64,000 nucleotides of DNA from Thermodesulforhabdaceae bacterium (GTDB lineage: Bacteria > Desulfobacterota > Syntrophobacteria > Syntrophobacterales > Thermodesulforhabdaceae): NCBI GenBank assembly GCA_037482015.1, contig JBBFKT010000001.1, forward strand, positions 248,001-312,000. Reading direction: 5' to 3'. The translations under genes and the position numbers were made by a program. Positions 18,322 to 27,194 of this stretch are shown here, piece after piece. How positions within the stretch are numbered: the first letter of the stretch is position 1; each line of letters starts with the position of its first letter. The notes beneath the pieces are model-generated. The model searched no databases. It had not been told where the DNA came from and saw nothing but the letters and a program-made list of their open reading frames with translations.

Positions 18322-18636
18322 CTAGATTTTACGGATACGAATAGGGCGCTTTTCAAGAGAACCTTTAAGTTTTCCGGTCAGAAAAGCTTTAAGGCTTGAC
18401 TTCGCCAATTTAGCGTCTTCCTCGGAGCAATAATAAGCTTTGAGTCCTTCGATCTGTGGATAAACTCTATGAACGGGTTCCCACACATTTGGAGCAATCT
18501 TGGCTTCAAGGACGTAAAGACTTTCAATTTTTTCAACCGCTAATAAGCAGAATCTATTCCCAAGGCTTTCTTCCAGACGCTTTATCGCTTCAATTTCTTC
18601 TGGTTTGAGATTTGCGATTCTGGAAGTGTGACTCAC
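18322..18636 (-). CDS. Small hypothetical protein linked to recR
   Basis: 104 residues of unknown function. Charged, soluble, predicted alpha/beta; no cysteine cluster or known motif. It begins EEIEAIKRLEESLGNRFCLLAVEK and ends in a basic KRPIRIRKI tail. The ATG overlaps the recR stop codon by four bases, so it is translationally coupled to recR and is the last gene of the dnaX-ybaB-recR unit. Coupling suggests, but does not prove, a link to recombination or DNA handling. Confidence 0.75.
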   Translation of the reverse strand: MSHTSRIANLKPEEIEAIKRLEESLGNRFCLLAVEKIESLYVLEAKIAPNVWEPVHRVYPQIEGLKAYYCSEEDAKLAKSSLKAFLTGKLKGSLEKRPIRIRKI

Positions 18637-19253
18637 CGTTTGTTCTCCTCTTTATCTAAGGGCCTCCTTCCCAGCATAGCCTGGGTTATTGTCATTTTGT
18701 CAATATATTTTATATCGCCCCCCATGGGAATGCCAAGCCCAATCCTAGTAACCTTTACAGTGTCTTTTTTAATAAGCCTAAGAATGTAATGAGCCGTTGC
18801 TTCGCCCTGAGCTGACGGATTTGTAGCTATAATGACCTCTTTGATCGGTTCTGTCTGTATGCGATCTACTAGTTCCTTTAGACGAATTTCATCTGGTCCG
18901 ATGTTGTCAAGCGGATTTAGAACACCATGAAGGACATGGTAAAGTCCTTTGAAAGCGCCAGTTTGCTCTATAGCTATCAAGTCAGAGATAGTTTCAACAA
19001 CGCAGATTTCTTCTTTATTTCTGGATGGATCAGAACAAATGGTGCATAGATCTCCTTCAGCAATATGAAAGCACTTTTTGCAAAGAGCTAGTTCGCGCTT
19101 CATCCTGAGGATAGCTTCGGCAAGATCTTCTGCTTCTCTGTCTGGAGCATTGATTAAATATAAAGCAAGCCGTGCGGCGCTCTTTTCACCAAACCCCGGG
19201 AGTCGCTTTATCCTGTCAATGACGTCCAGAACTACCGCAGGATAAGCTTTCAT
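18633..19253 (-). CDS. recR: Recombination mediator RecR
   Basis: 206 residues. Helix-hairpin-helix (RIKRLPGFGEKSAARLALYL), a four-Cys zinc finger (CKKCFHIAEGDLCTIC), a TOPRIM domain with VVETISDL, and a C-terminal segment with TRIGLGIPMGGDIKY, all as in RecR. It works with RecO and RecF to load RecA on gapped DNA. It lies 21 bases after ybaB, in the classic dnaX-ybaB-recR order. GAGGG precedes the ATG. Confidence 0.96.
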   Translation of the reverse strand: MKAYPAVVLDVIDRIKRLPGFGEKSAARLALYLINAPDREAEDLAEAILRMKRELALCKKCFHIAEGDLCTICSDPSRNKEEICVVETISDLIAIEQTGAFKGLYHVLHGVLNPLDNIGPDEIRLKELVDRIQTEPIKEVIIATNPSAQGEATAHYILRLIKKDTVKVTRIGLGIPMGGDIKYIDKMTITQAMLGRRPLDKEENKR

Positions 19254-19274
19254 GACGAAACCCTCGCTTAAAAT

Positions 19275-19601
19275 TTAGAATAACCCTGGGAGCTTGAGAC
19301 CAGATATGTTTAGTCCGCCAGCCAGTTTTGAAAGTTCCTCCGCCATGATTTCCTGAGCTCGCCTTAAAGCCTCATTCACAGCGGCAATTATTAGATCCTC
19401 TAGCATAGAAACGTCTTCAGGATTTACAACCTGGGGATCAATTTTGAGGTCTATTACTTCCAATTTGCCATTTACTACAACTGTTACCATCCCACCGCCA
19501 GCCGATCCTTCCACGGTTCGCTGTTCCAATTCTTCCTGCACTTTCGCCATTTTTTCCTGAAGAGTTTTGATGGGCCCCATTATATCCAGTCCTTTAATCA
19601 T
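19275..19601 (-). CDS. YbaB/EbfC nucleoid-associated protein
   Basis: 108 residues with the YbaB/EbfC fold: an N-terminal helix (TLQEKMAKVQEELEQ), the central GGGMVTVVVNGKLEVIDLKIDP strands and a C-terminal helix with AVNEALRRAQEIMAEELSKL. Family members bind DNA as a tweezer-like dimer and affect nucleoid organisation. It lies between dnaX and recR, 14 bases after dnaX. GAGGTGG precedes the ATG. Confidence 0.95.
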   Translation of the reverse strand: MIKGLDIMGPIKTLQEKMAKVQEELEQRTVEGSAGGGMVTVVVNGKLEVIDLKIDPQVVNPEDVSMLEDLIIAAVNEALRRAQEIMAEELSKLAGGLNISGLKLPGLF

Positions 19602-19615
19602 AGTTCCACCTCACC

Positions 19616-21304
19616 TTATCCGTCAGAATCAGCTTCTCCTTCCAAGACATCTTGAGAATAAGCATTCATGCGCACATCTACAATAGATCCGTTGAACAGC
19701 TCAAGAATTTCTCTAACCATTGAGTGATTCTTAAGCTCCCTTTCCATGCGCTTAATTTCCAGGTTATTTTGAATTTGCTTTGCATTCTGAGCAAGTTCAT
19801 CGTCGCCTTTTATAGTTAAAACAAGCTCAGGTATTCCGAAAAATTCATGCAAAGCCCCTTTTAAACGATCAAAAGATGATTCTGTTTTTAAGATGTCGCT
19901 ATAAACGGGTATTACCGAAATTACCAATTCGCTAGAGTTTTGCCCTTTTTCTGCAATGCTGTTCGCAAGCTGCACTTTTAAAATCTGATCGTGTAATGTA
20001 AGCCAGTTTAAAAATTGTTCCCATTCAGCCACGATATCGTCTAGAGAACGTCTGACGAGGGGCTTTTCGCTTGGCTGATGTTCTACCAGAGTTGTTTTTT
20101 GAAGTGCATCCTTGCGGTGATCAAGGGCTTCTAACGGTGGTTGGTAAACTTTACCTTCCATCAGCCCTTTGACTGATTTTATTATGTCAGGCATGTGAAG
20201 AACGTTTGGAACGCTAGCCATTTTGAGTATCGTCATCTCCAGCACAAAATGAGGTTGAGAAGATCGACGTGCTAATTCAATTCCGCGAATCAATATTTGA
20301 TAGTATGTATCCACAATCTCGGCAGAGACTTTTTCTGCAAGGCTAGAGAGGATTTCAAGCTCATGATCTGATATAGTAAAGCGTCGTGTAAGAGAGGAAG
20401 GATTATCAGACATGGTTTTAACGATAAGAAGTCGATGCACCAGGTCAAGAAGGCGATTAAGAAATTTAACTTCGTCACAGCCGCTTTCGTAAATTTCTTG
20501 AACCAGTTGAAGGCAGGCTTTTCTATCACCGTTTACGACAGCCTTCAGAACGTTAATAAGACTTGTTCGGTCAACAATTCCAAGAAGTTTTAGAAGTTCT
20601 TCATCATCAAGCCCTTCCCCATGAAAGGCGATTACTTGCTCGAGAAGCGTCTCAGCATCCCGGAGACTTCCGTCAGCTTCAACGGCTATTGCTTCTATAA
20701 TCGATGAAGCAACAGGAATCTCTTCGGCTTTAGCTATGCGCTCCAGATGAAGGCTTATGTCTTTAGTCGGTATTCGCCGAAAATCGAAGCGCTGGCATCG
20801 ACTGAGCACAGTTTGAGGCACTCTATGGACTTCCGTTGTGGCAAAAATAAAACGCACGTGAGGGGGAGGTTCTTCAAGGGTTTTCAAAAGAGCATTGAAG
20901 GCTTCCACGGTCAGCATATGAACTTCATCAATTATGTAGATTTTGAACCTGCCCTTGATAGGCTTATATCCTATGGATTCTTGAAGGGAACGGATGTTGT
21001 CTATGCCTCTATGTGAGGCTCCATCTATTTCCACCACATCCGCAGATTTCCCGGAAGCCATTTCTATACATTGAGAGCAAACGCCGCAGGGGGTAGGGGT
21101 GGGACCTTTTTCGCAATTTAGTGCTTTGGAAAAAATTCGAGCAACCGATGTTTTTCCTACACCTCTTGGTCCGCTAAAGAGATAAGCATGAGCGACACGG
21201 TTAAGACGAATAGCGTTCTGAAGAACTTTAGTAACATGGTTTTGCCCAACAACTTCTTCGAAATTCTGAGGACGCCATTTCCGTGCGAGAACAAGGTATG
21301 ACAT
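19616..21304 (-). CDS. dnaX: DNA polymerase III subunit gamma/tau
   Basis: 562 residues. The AAA+ clamp-loader module has GPRGVGKTSVARIFSKALNC (Walker A), a zinc module CGVCSQC, IIDEVHMLT (Walker B) and TTEVHRVPQTVLSRCQRFDF (sensor 1 and SRC). Domain III and a divergent tau-like C-terminus of ~200 residues follow. It loads the beta clamp at replication forks. I saw no convincing A-AAA-AAG slippery heptamer, so a separate gamma product by frameshift is not supported. First gene of dnaX-ybaB-recR. Confidence 0.96.
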   Translation of the reverse strand: MSYLVLARKWRPQNFEEVVGQNHVTKVLQNAIRLNRVAHAYLFSGPRGVGKTSVARIFSKALNCEKGPTPTPCGVCSQCIEMASGKSADVVEIDGASHRGIDNIRSLQESIGYKPIKGRFKIYIIDEVHMLTVEAFNALLKTLEEPPPHVRFIFATTEVHRVPQTVLSRCQRFDFRRIPTKDISLHLERIAKAEEIPVASSIIEAIAVEADGSLRDAETLLEQVIAFHGEGLDDEELLKLLGIVDRTSLINVLKAVVNGDRKACLQLVQEIYESGCDEVKFLNRLLDLVHRLLIVKTMSDNPSSLTRRFTISDHELEILSSLAEKVSAEIVDTYYQILIRGIELARRSSQPHFVLEMTILKMASVPNVLHMPDIIKSVKGLMEGKVYQPPLEALDHRKDALQKTTLVEHQPSEKPLVRRSLDDIVAEWEQFLNWLTLHDQILKVQLANSIAEKGQNSSELVISVIPVYSDILKTESSFDRLKGALHEFFGIPELVLTIKGDDELAQNAKQIQNNLEIKRMERELKNHSMVREILELFNGSIVDVRMNAYSQDVLEGEADSDG

Positions 21305-21324
21305 GATTGAGTCCTAAAGTGGGA

Positions 21325-21417
21325 TGGCGGAGAGAGTGGGATTCGAACCCACGGTCCCGTTTTTGGCGGGACACACGATTTCCAGTCGTGCCCCTTCGGC
21401 CTCTCGGGCATCTCTCC
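21325..21417 (-). tRNA. tRNA-Ser (anticodon GGA)
   Basis: A 93-base class II tRNA with acceptor stem GGAGAGA/TCTCTCC, anticodon loop CTGGAAA (anticodon GGA, reading UCC/UCU), a long variable arm, the T-loop GGTTCGAATCC and an encoded CCA end (discriminator G). It has its own promoter upstream. Confidence 0.97.
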
Positions 21418-21431
21418 GCAAAGTGCATATT

Positions 21432-21460
21432 TCTATAAAAGAATTGGCTTAAAAAGGCAA
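21432..21460 (-). promoter_or_regulatory. Promoter of tRNA-Ser(GGA)
   Basis: Reading leftward, TTGCCT (-35) and TATAGA (-10) are 17 bases apart and end 14 bases before the tRNA 5' end. An AAAAAGG/CCTTTTT inverted repeat overlaps it and could end the upstream tRNA transcript. Confidence 0.55.
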
Positions 21461-21478
21461 CCTTTTTGTTAAATTAGG

Positions 21479-21574
21479 TGGCGGAGAGGGTGGGATTCGA
21501 ACCCACGTGCCCGGCTCTTCACCGGACAAGTCGATTTCGAGTCGACCCCGTTACGGCCACTTCGGTACCTCTCC
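21479..21574 (-). tRNA. tRNA-Ser (anticodon CGA)
   Basis: A 96-base class II tRNA with acceptor GGAGAGG/CCTCTCC, anticodon loop CTCGAAA (anticodon CGA, reading UCG), a long variable arm, T-loop GGTTCGAATCC and an encoded CCA end. It is a paralogue of the neighbouring tRNA-Ser(GGA). Confidence 0.97.
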
Positions 21575-21591
21575 AAAACCAACCATCTATT

Positions 21592-21620
21592 TTTATACAG
21601 CAAGGTTTACCGAGAATCAA
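21592..21620 (-). promoter_or_regulatory. Promoter of tRNA-Ser(CGA)
   Basis: Reading leftward, TTGATT (-35, at 21615-21620) and TATAAA (-10, at 21592-21597) have an ideal 17-base spacer and end 17 bases before the mature tRNA 5' end. Confidence 0.65.
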
Positions 21621-21686
21621 CCGTTGAAAAAGGATGTTTCAAAATCGGCTTTAGGTGTGTTCAGATAACGAAAATCGGTTCATAGG

Positions 21687-22271
21687 CTACAGAAACCATT
21701 GGATCTCATCAGACTCTTTTTCTAATTTGGGCTTTTTGTAGAATCTTTCCTTCTCGCTGTAGATACACCCACAATACTGTTGCCGATAAATTCCCAGCCT
21801 TATCGCTTCTTCCTGCCCTGTCTTCCATCCCTTTCGGAAGTCTTCATAGTAAAAAGCTATGGAAAACCGCCTGGAAACACTCTCAGCAATCTCCTTTATG
21901 AGTTCATGTCTCTGCCTTTTGCTGTATAAAAGAGTCGTGGTGAAAGCATCAAAACCGCTTTTCCTGGCTGCTCTGGCTGTGGCTTCCAGTCTTATTGTGT
22001 AACAGTAGATACAGCGATTTTCTTCGCGAAAGACGACATTTCTTAAAAATTCCTCGAGAGGATAATCATGCCTTACAATCAGATGAAAAGGCTTATCTTC
22101 GCTTTCTACTCTGGCTACTTCCTGAAGAGCTTCAAGTCTTTTCCGCCATTCCTGATAAGGATGAATGTTCGGATTGTAGTAAAAACCGAACACTTCAAAA
22201 CCCTTTTCCCGAAGACTTCTCAGAGGAAAAATCGTGCAGGGACCACAACAGGTGTGGAGAAGAATGCGCAT
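21687..22271 (-). CDS. queH: Epoxyqueuosine reductase QueH
   Basis: 194 residues of the QueH (formerly DUF208) family, which performs the last step of queuosine synthesis in tRNA using an iron-sulfur cluster. Paired cysteines are visible in LLHTCCGPC, CIYCYTIR and QQYCGCIYS, the expected ligand arrangement. I chose the ATG at 22271, which has AGGAG upstream and starts exactly at MRILLHTCC. A TTG at 22304 would add 11 unlikely residues. It follows mpl by 29 bases. Confidence 0.9.
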   Translation of the reverse strand: MRILLHTCCGPCTIFPLRSLREKGFEVFGFYYNPNIHPYQEWRKRLEALQEVARVESEDKPFHLIVRHDYPLEEFLRNVVFREENRCIYCYTIRLEATARAARKSGFDAFTTTLLYSKRQRHELIKEIAESVSRRFSIAFYYEDFRKGWKTGQEEAIRLGIYRQQYCGCIYSEKERFYKKPKLEKESDEIQWFL

Positions 22272-22300
22272 TGAGAATACTCCTGCGTTATAATTCTTGA

Positions 22301-23737
22301 TCAACGACCCAGCCGTTCATCCAGAACGGTTTTTGTCTTTTGTGGAATTCCGTCCATCGATCCATTGCTCATAAATAATACAACGTCGCCAGGGCGGATT
22401 GCTCTCGAGAGATATTCAACCAGTTCGTCAGTATTGAAAAAAGAGCGAGCATCTTTTGTCTGTCCGTTATTCTTTGCAGATGATGCGATCGCTTCTATGT
22501 CTATCCTTTCTTCAGATGGAATAGTTTCATAGTCAGCCGGCGCCTTGAAAAAAACTAAATCAGATCCGGTAAAAGCATTAGGATAAACGTCTTGAAAGAA
22601 TTTTCGTTTACTCGTGTTTGTTCTTGGTTCGAATACAACCACAATGCGACGTCCAATGTAATGGTTTTTTACTGCATGGATAGTTTCCTTAACGGCTGTT
22701 GGGTGGTGAGCAAAATCGTCAATGAGTGTGATATTCCCTGTTCCATCCGTCCATTCTCCAATGACTTCCTGACGGCGCTTTACTCCTGGAAATTTTTCAA
22801 AAAGCTCAGAAAATCTCCCGGGTTCTATTCCTAGTTCCTCTAAAACGGCTGAAACGGCAAGAGCATTGAGAGCATTATGTTTTCCAATTAAGGGGAGCCT
22901 GAAGGATGCGATTCGACCTTCTTTGCGTTGATAAGTCACAATGGCGCTTTGCTGTTGAGGAATGACAGAAATCAATCTGAAGGTAGCACCATCTTCGACT
23001 CCGTATGAAATGATCCGTCCTTTGCAGACTTTTGCTAACTCTTCTCTGTGAGGGTCTTCATGTTTCACTACAAGAAATCCTTCAGGTGGGATGAGACTTG
23101 CGAAAGTCTTGAAGGCATTCTTTACAGCTTCCAGGTTTGGGTAAATATCTCCATGGTCGAATTCTACACTGGTAACGATAGCCCCGTAGGGACGATAATG
23201 CCAGAACTTGGGAGTTTTATCGAAAAAAGCCGTATCGTATTCATCTCCTTCAAGCACTACCCAATCGCCGTTACCCAGTCTGTAGCCACAGTCCCATTGC
23301 TTAACGAATCCTCCAACCAGAGCCGATGGATCGTAGCCTGCTTCAGTAAGAGTCCAGGCGAGGAGGGCTGTGGTGGTAGTTTTTCCGTGAGTTCCCGCCA
23401 CGACAAGGCTTTTATGTCGTGACAGAAAAACCTTATCTATCAGGTCTGTGATACTCATGTAGGGTATTTTATGCTCAAATATACGCTGAACTTCTGGATT
23501 GGTTGCTCTGATTACGTTTCCAATGATGACTCTGTCTGGATTTGCTCGCGAGATGTTTTCCGCATCGTAGGGTATGAAAACGGGGATTCCAAGTTTTTCT
23601 ATCAGGGTGCTTGTAGGAGGATAAAGCCCCGCATCTGATCCTATCACCTGATAACCTAGCTCTTTACAGGCAGCAGCCATGTTTCCCATCGCTACGCCGC
23701 CTATTCCCATGAAGTATAGTTTTTCAGTTTCCCCCAT
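22301..23737 (-). CDS. mpl: UDP-N-acetylmuramate:L-Ala-gamma-D-Glu-meso-Dap ligase
   Basis: 478 residues of the Mur ligase family, Mpl type, which recycles murein tripeptide by ligating it to UDP-MurNAc in the cytoplasm. It has an N-terminal Rossmann-like FMGIGGVAMGNMAAA, the ATP loop VVAGTHGKTTTTALLAW, LEGDEYDTAFFD, a KHNALNALAV stretch and LIDDFAHHPTAVKET. I chose the ATG at 23737 (GAGG upstream); the ATG at 23758 adds seven residues. It overlaps the serine hydrolase stop by 14 bases, so it is coupled to it. Confidence 0.92.
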   Translation of the reverse strand: MGETEKLYFMGIGGVAMGNMAAACKELGYQVIGSDAGLYPPTSTLIEKLGIPVFIPYDAENISRANPDRVIIGNVIRATNPEVQRIFEHKIPYMSITDLIDKVFLSRHKSLVVAGTHGKTTTTALLAWTLTEAGYDPSALVGGFVKQWDCGYRLGNGDWVVLEGDEYDTAFFDKTPKFWHYRPYGAIVTSVEFDHGDIYPNLEAVKNAFKTFASLIPPEGFLVVKHEDPHREELAKVCKGRIISYGVEDGATFRLISVIPQQQSAIVTYQRKEGRIASFRLPLIGKHNALNALAVSAVLEELGIEPGRFSELFEKFPGVKRRQEVIGEWTDGTGNITLIDDFAHHPTAVKETIHAVKNHYIGRRIVVVFEPRTNTSKRKFFQDVYPNAFTGSDLVFFKAPADYETIPSEERIDIEAIASSAKNNGQTKDARSFFNTDELVEYLSRAIRPGDVVLFMSNGSMDGIPQKTKTVLDERLGR

Positions 23738-24824
23738 ATTCCGTCCTCGCCAAGTCATGAATTGCCATCCGAAAAAGCTTCATCCTGTCCTTCGTGCCGG
23801 GATAGTAAACTCTATTTGTGAGTAAAACAACAGAGAATCCATCGGTAAGATCTAACCAAAAGGATGTGCCTGTAAAACCAAGGTGTCCAACGCTGGTCTG
23901 GGAAAAGAACCGTCCTGCAGTGGAGTTTTGCGTAGACGGCGTATCGAAACCAAGAGCCCAGGTTGAGTTAGGGATTTCCTTCCGTCTTTCCCAAAAAGAT
24001 CGCACTATGTCTTTTTTAATTGGAAGTCTAGGCGAGTTGCCACTCCATGTCCTGAAGAGTTCTTTGAGCCAGCCTGACACAGCCTGAGCTGTGCCAAACA
24101 GACCTGCATGACCGGCAATTCCTCCCATGGCAAAGCAATTTTCATCGTGAACTTCGCCTTTGAGCCATCTCTTCCTCCAGGAACACCATCCCGTAGAAAC
24201 CGTTAAAATATCTATTCTGTGACTTTGAAGGTTTTCCTTGGATAGATAGATCAAATTAGGTTCTGGGCAAAGAGTTCTGCAAATGTCAGTCCACAGAACA
24301 TCGAGTTTTACGCCTTTAATTTCTTCAAGGATAAAGCCAAGCAAAATGTAACCCAGGTCGCTATAACAGGATTGCTTGAGTGGTGTATATGCCGGGGGTG
24401 TTTCAAGAATAGCTCTCAAGATATAATTTTTAGCTGTTTCTCTATCTCGGTTTGCTGGAAGGGCTAAATAGAATGGCTCATAATCTTTCCAGCCACCTGC
24501 ATGAGAGAGAATCGCCCGCAAAGGCACATTGCGGAGATCAGGATGAATCCGTTTTGATGGAAAGAAGTAATGGAGCGGTTCATCAAGCGTCAGGATACCA
24601 TCAGAGCAAAGTTTCATGAAGGCTGTGGCTGTAACGATGGGTTTTGTGAGAGAAGCAAGGTCGAAAAGGTGATTACAGGTGACAGGAAGCCCGTTTTCTT
24701 CTTCGTAACCTGTGTGCGCCTCGAAAAGAACATCTTCCCCACGGGAAATTATAACTGATGCTGCAGTAAATAATCGATCTTCAGCGGCACTCTTAAGCAG
24801 GTCGAGGATGTTTGAATTGCTCAT
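23724..24824 (-). CDS. Serine hydrolase (beta-lactamase/PBP class C-like)
   Basis: 366 residues of the beta-lactamase/D-alanyl-D-alanine carboxypeptidase (class C) family. It has the S-x-x-K nucleophile in LASLTKPI, the Tyr motif in CYSDLGYIL and an H-x-G third motif in VGHLGFTG. No signal peptide is seen, so it appears cytoplasmic. Coupling to mpl suggests processing of recycled peptidoglycan fragments or a D-amino-acid ester substrate; this is inference. The ATG overlaps the stop of the upstream DUF559 remnant by four bases. Confidence 0.85.
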   Translation of the reverse strand: MSNSNILDLLKSAAEDRLFTAASVIISRGEDVLFEAHTGYEEENGLPVTCNHLFDLASLTKPIVTATAFMKLCSDGILTLDEPLHYFFPSKRIHPDLRNVPLRAILSHAGGWKDYEPFYLALPANRDRETAKNYILRAILETPPAYTPLKQSCYSDLGYILLGFILEEIKGVKLDVLWTDICRTLCPEPNLIYLSKENLQSHRIDILTVSTGWCSWRKRWLKGEVHDENCFAMGGIAGHAGLFGTAQAVSGWLKELFRTWSGNSPRLPIKKDIVRSFWERRKEIPNSTWALGFDTPSTQNSTAGRFFSQTSVGHLGFTGTSFWLDLTDGFSVVLLTNRVYYPGTKDRMKLFRMAIHDLARTEYGGN

Positions 24825-25051
24825 AGAAAAACCTTCTTAAAAGAGTGTGTTTGGAAAATTCTTTGATTCCGTCTAAAAAGGTAAAGGTAGTGGTCTCCCG
24901 AAAGCTCAGTTTCATTCAGTGTCCTGCGAATTGTTTCAAGCACGCCTTCCAGTTTTTCGGACTCTTCTACGTTAGTAAAACGGAGCACCTTCAGTCCCAG
25001 CGCATTCATGAATACGTCAGGACCGGGTGCGTCGCAGAAATAAGACGCGGT
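24821..25051 (-). pseudogene. Remnant of DUF559 endonuclease-like protein
   Basis: An open frame whose visible part (NALGLKVLRFTN, then LEGVLETIRRTLNE) matches the C-terminal third of DUF559/Vsr-like endonuclease-fold proteins, which typically end in a Gly-x-x-VLRF-x-N segment followed by LEGVLE. The N-terminal ~70 residues with the catalytic core are missing; the frame closes upstream at a stop near 25052. An ATG at 25009 could express a 62-residue stub, and its stop overlaps the serine hydrolase start. I read it as a truncated remnant. Confidence 0.55.
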
Positions 25052-25100
25052 GATCAGGAGTTAGCCACAAACTTTTCCTAGCCAAACATCTTTGTTTTAT

Positions 25101-27194
25101 TCAATCAATTGGTGAGATTCTGCATGCAATGCCTTTTAAATCGCAGGTTCCAAAAGCCTGACCGGGGTTGGAAGCGGATGTCAGGAGATTAAAGTTTGAT
25201 TTCTTACATTCGTAGTGTTTATGAGCGCCTTCTTCCGGGAACCACCAGCCGTAGGCGGCTACAACAACAAATGGATGCACGGAGTCTGTAATTTTTGCTT
25301 TCTGGATGATCTTTCCATGTTTGGTTTCAATCAATACATCGCTACCGTCCTTTATTCCGTAGCGTTTAGCTGTTTCGGGATGGATTTCTGCGCATGGATG
25401 ATCGCTCAATTTGCGGAGACCTTCTATCCATCGGTAGGATGAATGAAGATAAACTTTGTCTTTGGCGCTGGTTAGAACGAGCGGGAAATTATCATCGGTT
25501 TCGTCAGGAAGAGTCTTCCCATCAGGAAGAGGATCGGCACCCCATCGGGAAGCCTGAGGCATCACAAGTTCTACTTTGCCGCTCGTAGTTTTGAAGCCGC
25601 TATTTCGGTATTTGAAGAATTTTTCTTCTCCTGCTAAATATCCGCGCTCTACAAACTCCTTATAGGTCATTCCCGCCGGAGCCAGAACTTCTTCAAGAAA
25701 TCCTTCGTAATTATCATACCATTCCGATGGGTCGGTGATTCGCTTGCCAAGTTCGTTCAGAATTTCCATATCCGGTAGGCATTCAGGAGGGGGATCTGCT
25801 ATCTTGGGGCGTGCCAGGATATAGCCGTGACCTAAGCCGTAGTGTCCAATATCGTTAAATTCGAACTGGGTTGCGACTGGAAGGACTATGTCGGCATAAA
25901 GAGCCGTCGGAGTCATAAAAATATCTGAGACTACGAGGAAATCGAGGCTTTTCAGAGTTCTTTCGGTTAGTTCACTGTCTGCCCAGGTTAAAAGAGGATT
26001 TGTGCACTGCATATAGGCGGCTCGCACCTTATAGGGAATGCCATCAAGCACAGCCTTTCTGAAGAAAGCCGGTGGGACGGTCATAAGCCGCGGGATGGTC
26101 CCAAAATGAGCGTGAATCATTTCTTTGGGCTTTTCGGGAATTTTCGATGCTCGAACAAACTTCCCCAACGGAGCTATAGGTGGATCGAGAGGCTGAATGT
26201 TTCCGCCGGGACTGTCTAGATTGCCAGAGATTGCCATAATGGCAATAAGAGCCCTTGCAGTATCGAAATTTTTACGAGTTTGTTCTATGGCGTTTCCCCA
26301 ATGAATTGCCGCCGGTCTTAACGTGGCGTAAAGCCGCGCCGTCTGAATTATTTGTTCCTTTGGAACCCAGGTGATTCTGGATACTTCTTCTGGAGTATAT
26401 GCTTTGACGTGTCTTGCGAGATCTTCAAATCCTTGAGTCCAGTTTTCTACGAAGTATTCGTCGTATAGTTTTTCTTCAATTATGACATTGAGCATTCCTA
26501 GAGCCAGAGCCGTATCGGAACCAGGGCGAAGCTGAAGGTGAAGATCAGAACGTTTTCCAAGATCAGTTTTTCGCGGGTCGATAGTTATTAAGCGGGTGCC
26601 TTCTTTAAGCTGATCAAGTAGAAGCTTTCCAATGGCTCCTTCTTCGTTGGTTGCTGTTGCATGACTTCCCCACAGAATTACAAGACTACTTTTGTGACGG
26701 AAGTCCACCACAGGATAAAATCCGCACATGTGAAGCCCGGTAATTTCCCGGGGAGCATGACAAACGTCCTGCACAGCCACAACATTTGGGGAACCAAAGA
26801 GGTTTGCAAGACGGATCAGCACAAAATGTTCGAGTCCTTTGGGCATGCCCTGACAAAAAGCCACAGACCGAGCGCCATAACGTTCTTTGGTTTCAATAAG
26901 TTTTTCCGAAACTACTCTTAGAGCTTCTTCCCAACTTATACGCTCCCATTGGTTGGCTCCGCGTTCCCCAATTCTCTTCAGTGGAAAGCGAAGTCGCTGA
27001 GGATGACGAAGTTTTTCTAAAGAAGCGATCCCTTTAGGGCAGATGTAGCCTCTACTTAAAGGCGCTTCAGGATCGCCTGTTATGCTAATGATTTCTTTGT
27101 CCTTAACTTTAACGACTAACCCACATCCTCCGTGATCCATTCGACCACAATGAGTTTTTATTTCGTGGATATTTGCATCTCCGTTGTTATGCAT
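25101..27194 (-). CDS. Molybdopterin-dependent oxidoreductase (formate dehydrogenase-like)
   Basis: 697 residues of the DMSO reductase superfamily: N-terminal Fe4S4 region, bis-MGD domains and a C-terminal MGD-binding domain (about 570-690). The first cluster motif is CGRMDHGGCG, with CPKG later; Asp occupies the position of the usual second Cys. The likely metal ligand is Cys-His in VQDVCHAPRE, as in Cys-type formate dehydrogenases. There is no Tat signal and no adjacent electron-transfer subunit, so it is probably cytoplasmic with an unknown partner. ATG at 27194 with AAAAGGAG upstream. Substrate not determinable. Confidence 0.85.
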   Translation of the reverse strand: MHNNGDANIHEIKTHCGRMDHGGCGLVVKVKDKEIISITGDPEAPLSRGYICPKGIASLEKLRHPQRLRFPLKRIGERGANQWERISWEEALRVVSEKLIETKERYGARSVAFCQGMPKGLEHFVLIRLANLFGSPNVVAVQDVCHAPREITGLHMCGFYPVVDFRHKSSLVILWGSHATATNEEGAIGKLLLDQLKEGTRLITIDPRKTDLGKRSDLHLQLRPGSDTALALGMLNVIIEEKLYDEYFVENWTQGFEDLARHVKAYTPEEVSRITWVPKEQIIQTARLYATLRPAAIHWGNAIEQTRKNFDTARALIAIMAISGNLDSPGGNIQPLDPPIAPLGKFVRASKIPEKPKEMIHAHFGTIPRLMTVPPAFFRKAVLDGIPYKVRAAYMQCTNPLLTWADSELTERTLKSLDFLVVSDIFMTPTALYADIVLPVATQFEFNDIGHYGLGHGYILARPKIADPPPECLPDMEILNELGKRITDPSEWYDNYEGFLEEVLAPAGMTYKEFVERGYLAGEEKFFKYRNSGFKTTSGKVELVMPQASRWGADPLPDGKTLPDETDDNFPLVLTSAKDKVYLHSSYRWIEGLRKLSDHPCAEIHPETAKRYGIKDGSDVLIETKHGKIIQKAKITDSVHPFVVVAAYGWWFPEEGAHKHYECKKSNFNLLTSASNPGQAFGTCDLKGIACRISPID

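Noticed and set aside
20050-20120. Programmed frameshift site in dnaX
   Set aside because: A run of six A occurs in frame as CAA-AAA-ACA, but the A-site codon would mispair after a -1 slip, and no strong stem follows.
21575-21686. SRP RNA next to dnaX and tRNA-Ser
   Set aside because: The gap is short and has none of the conserved SRP loop sequence; it holds the tRNA promoter.
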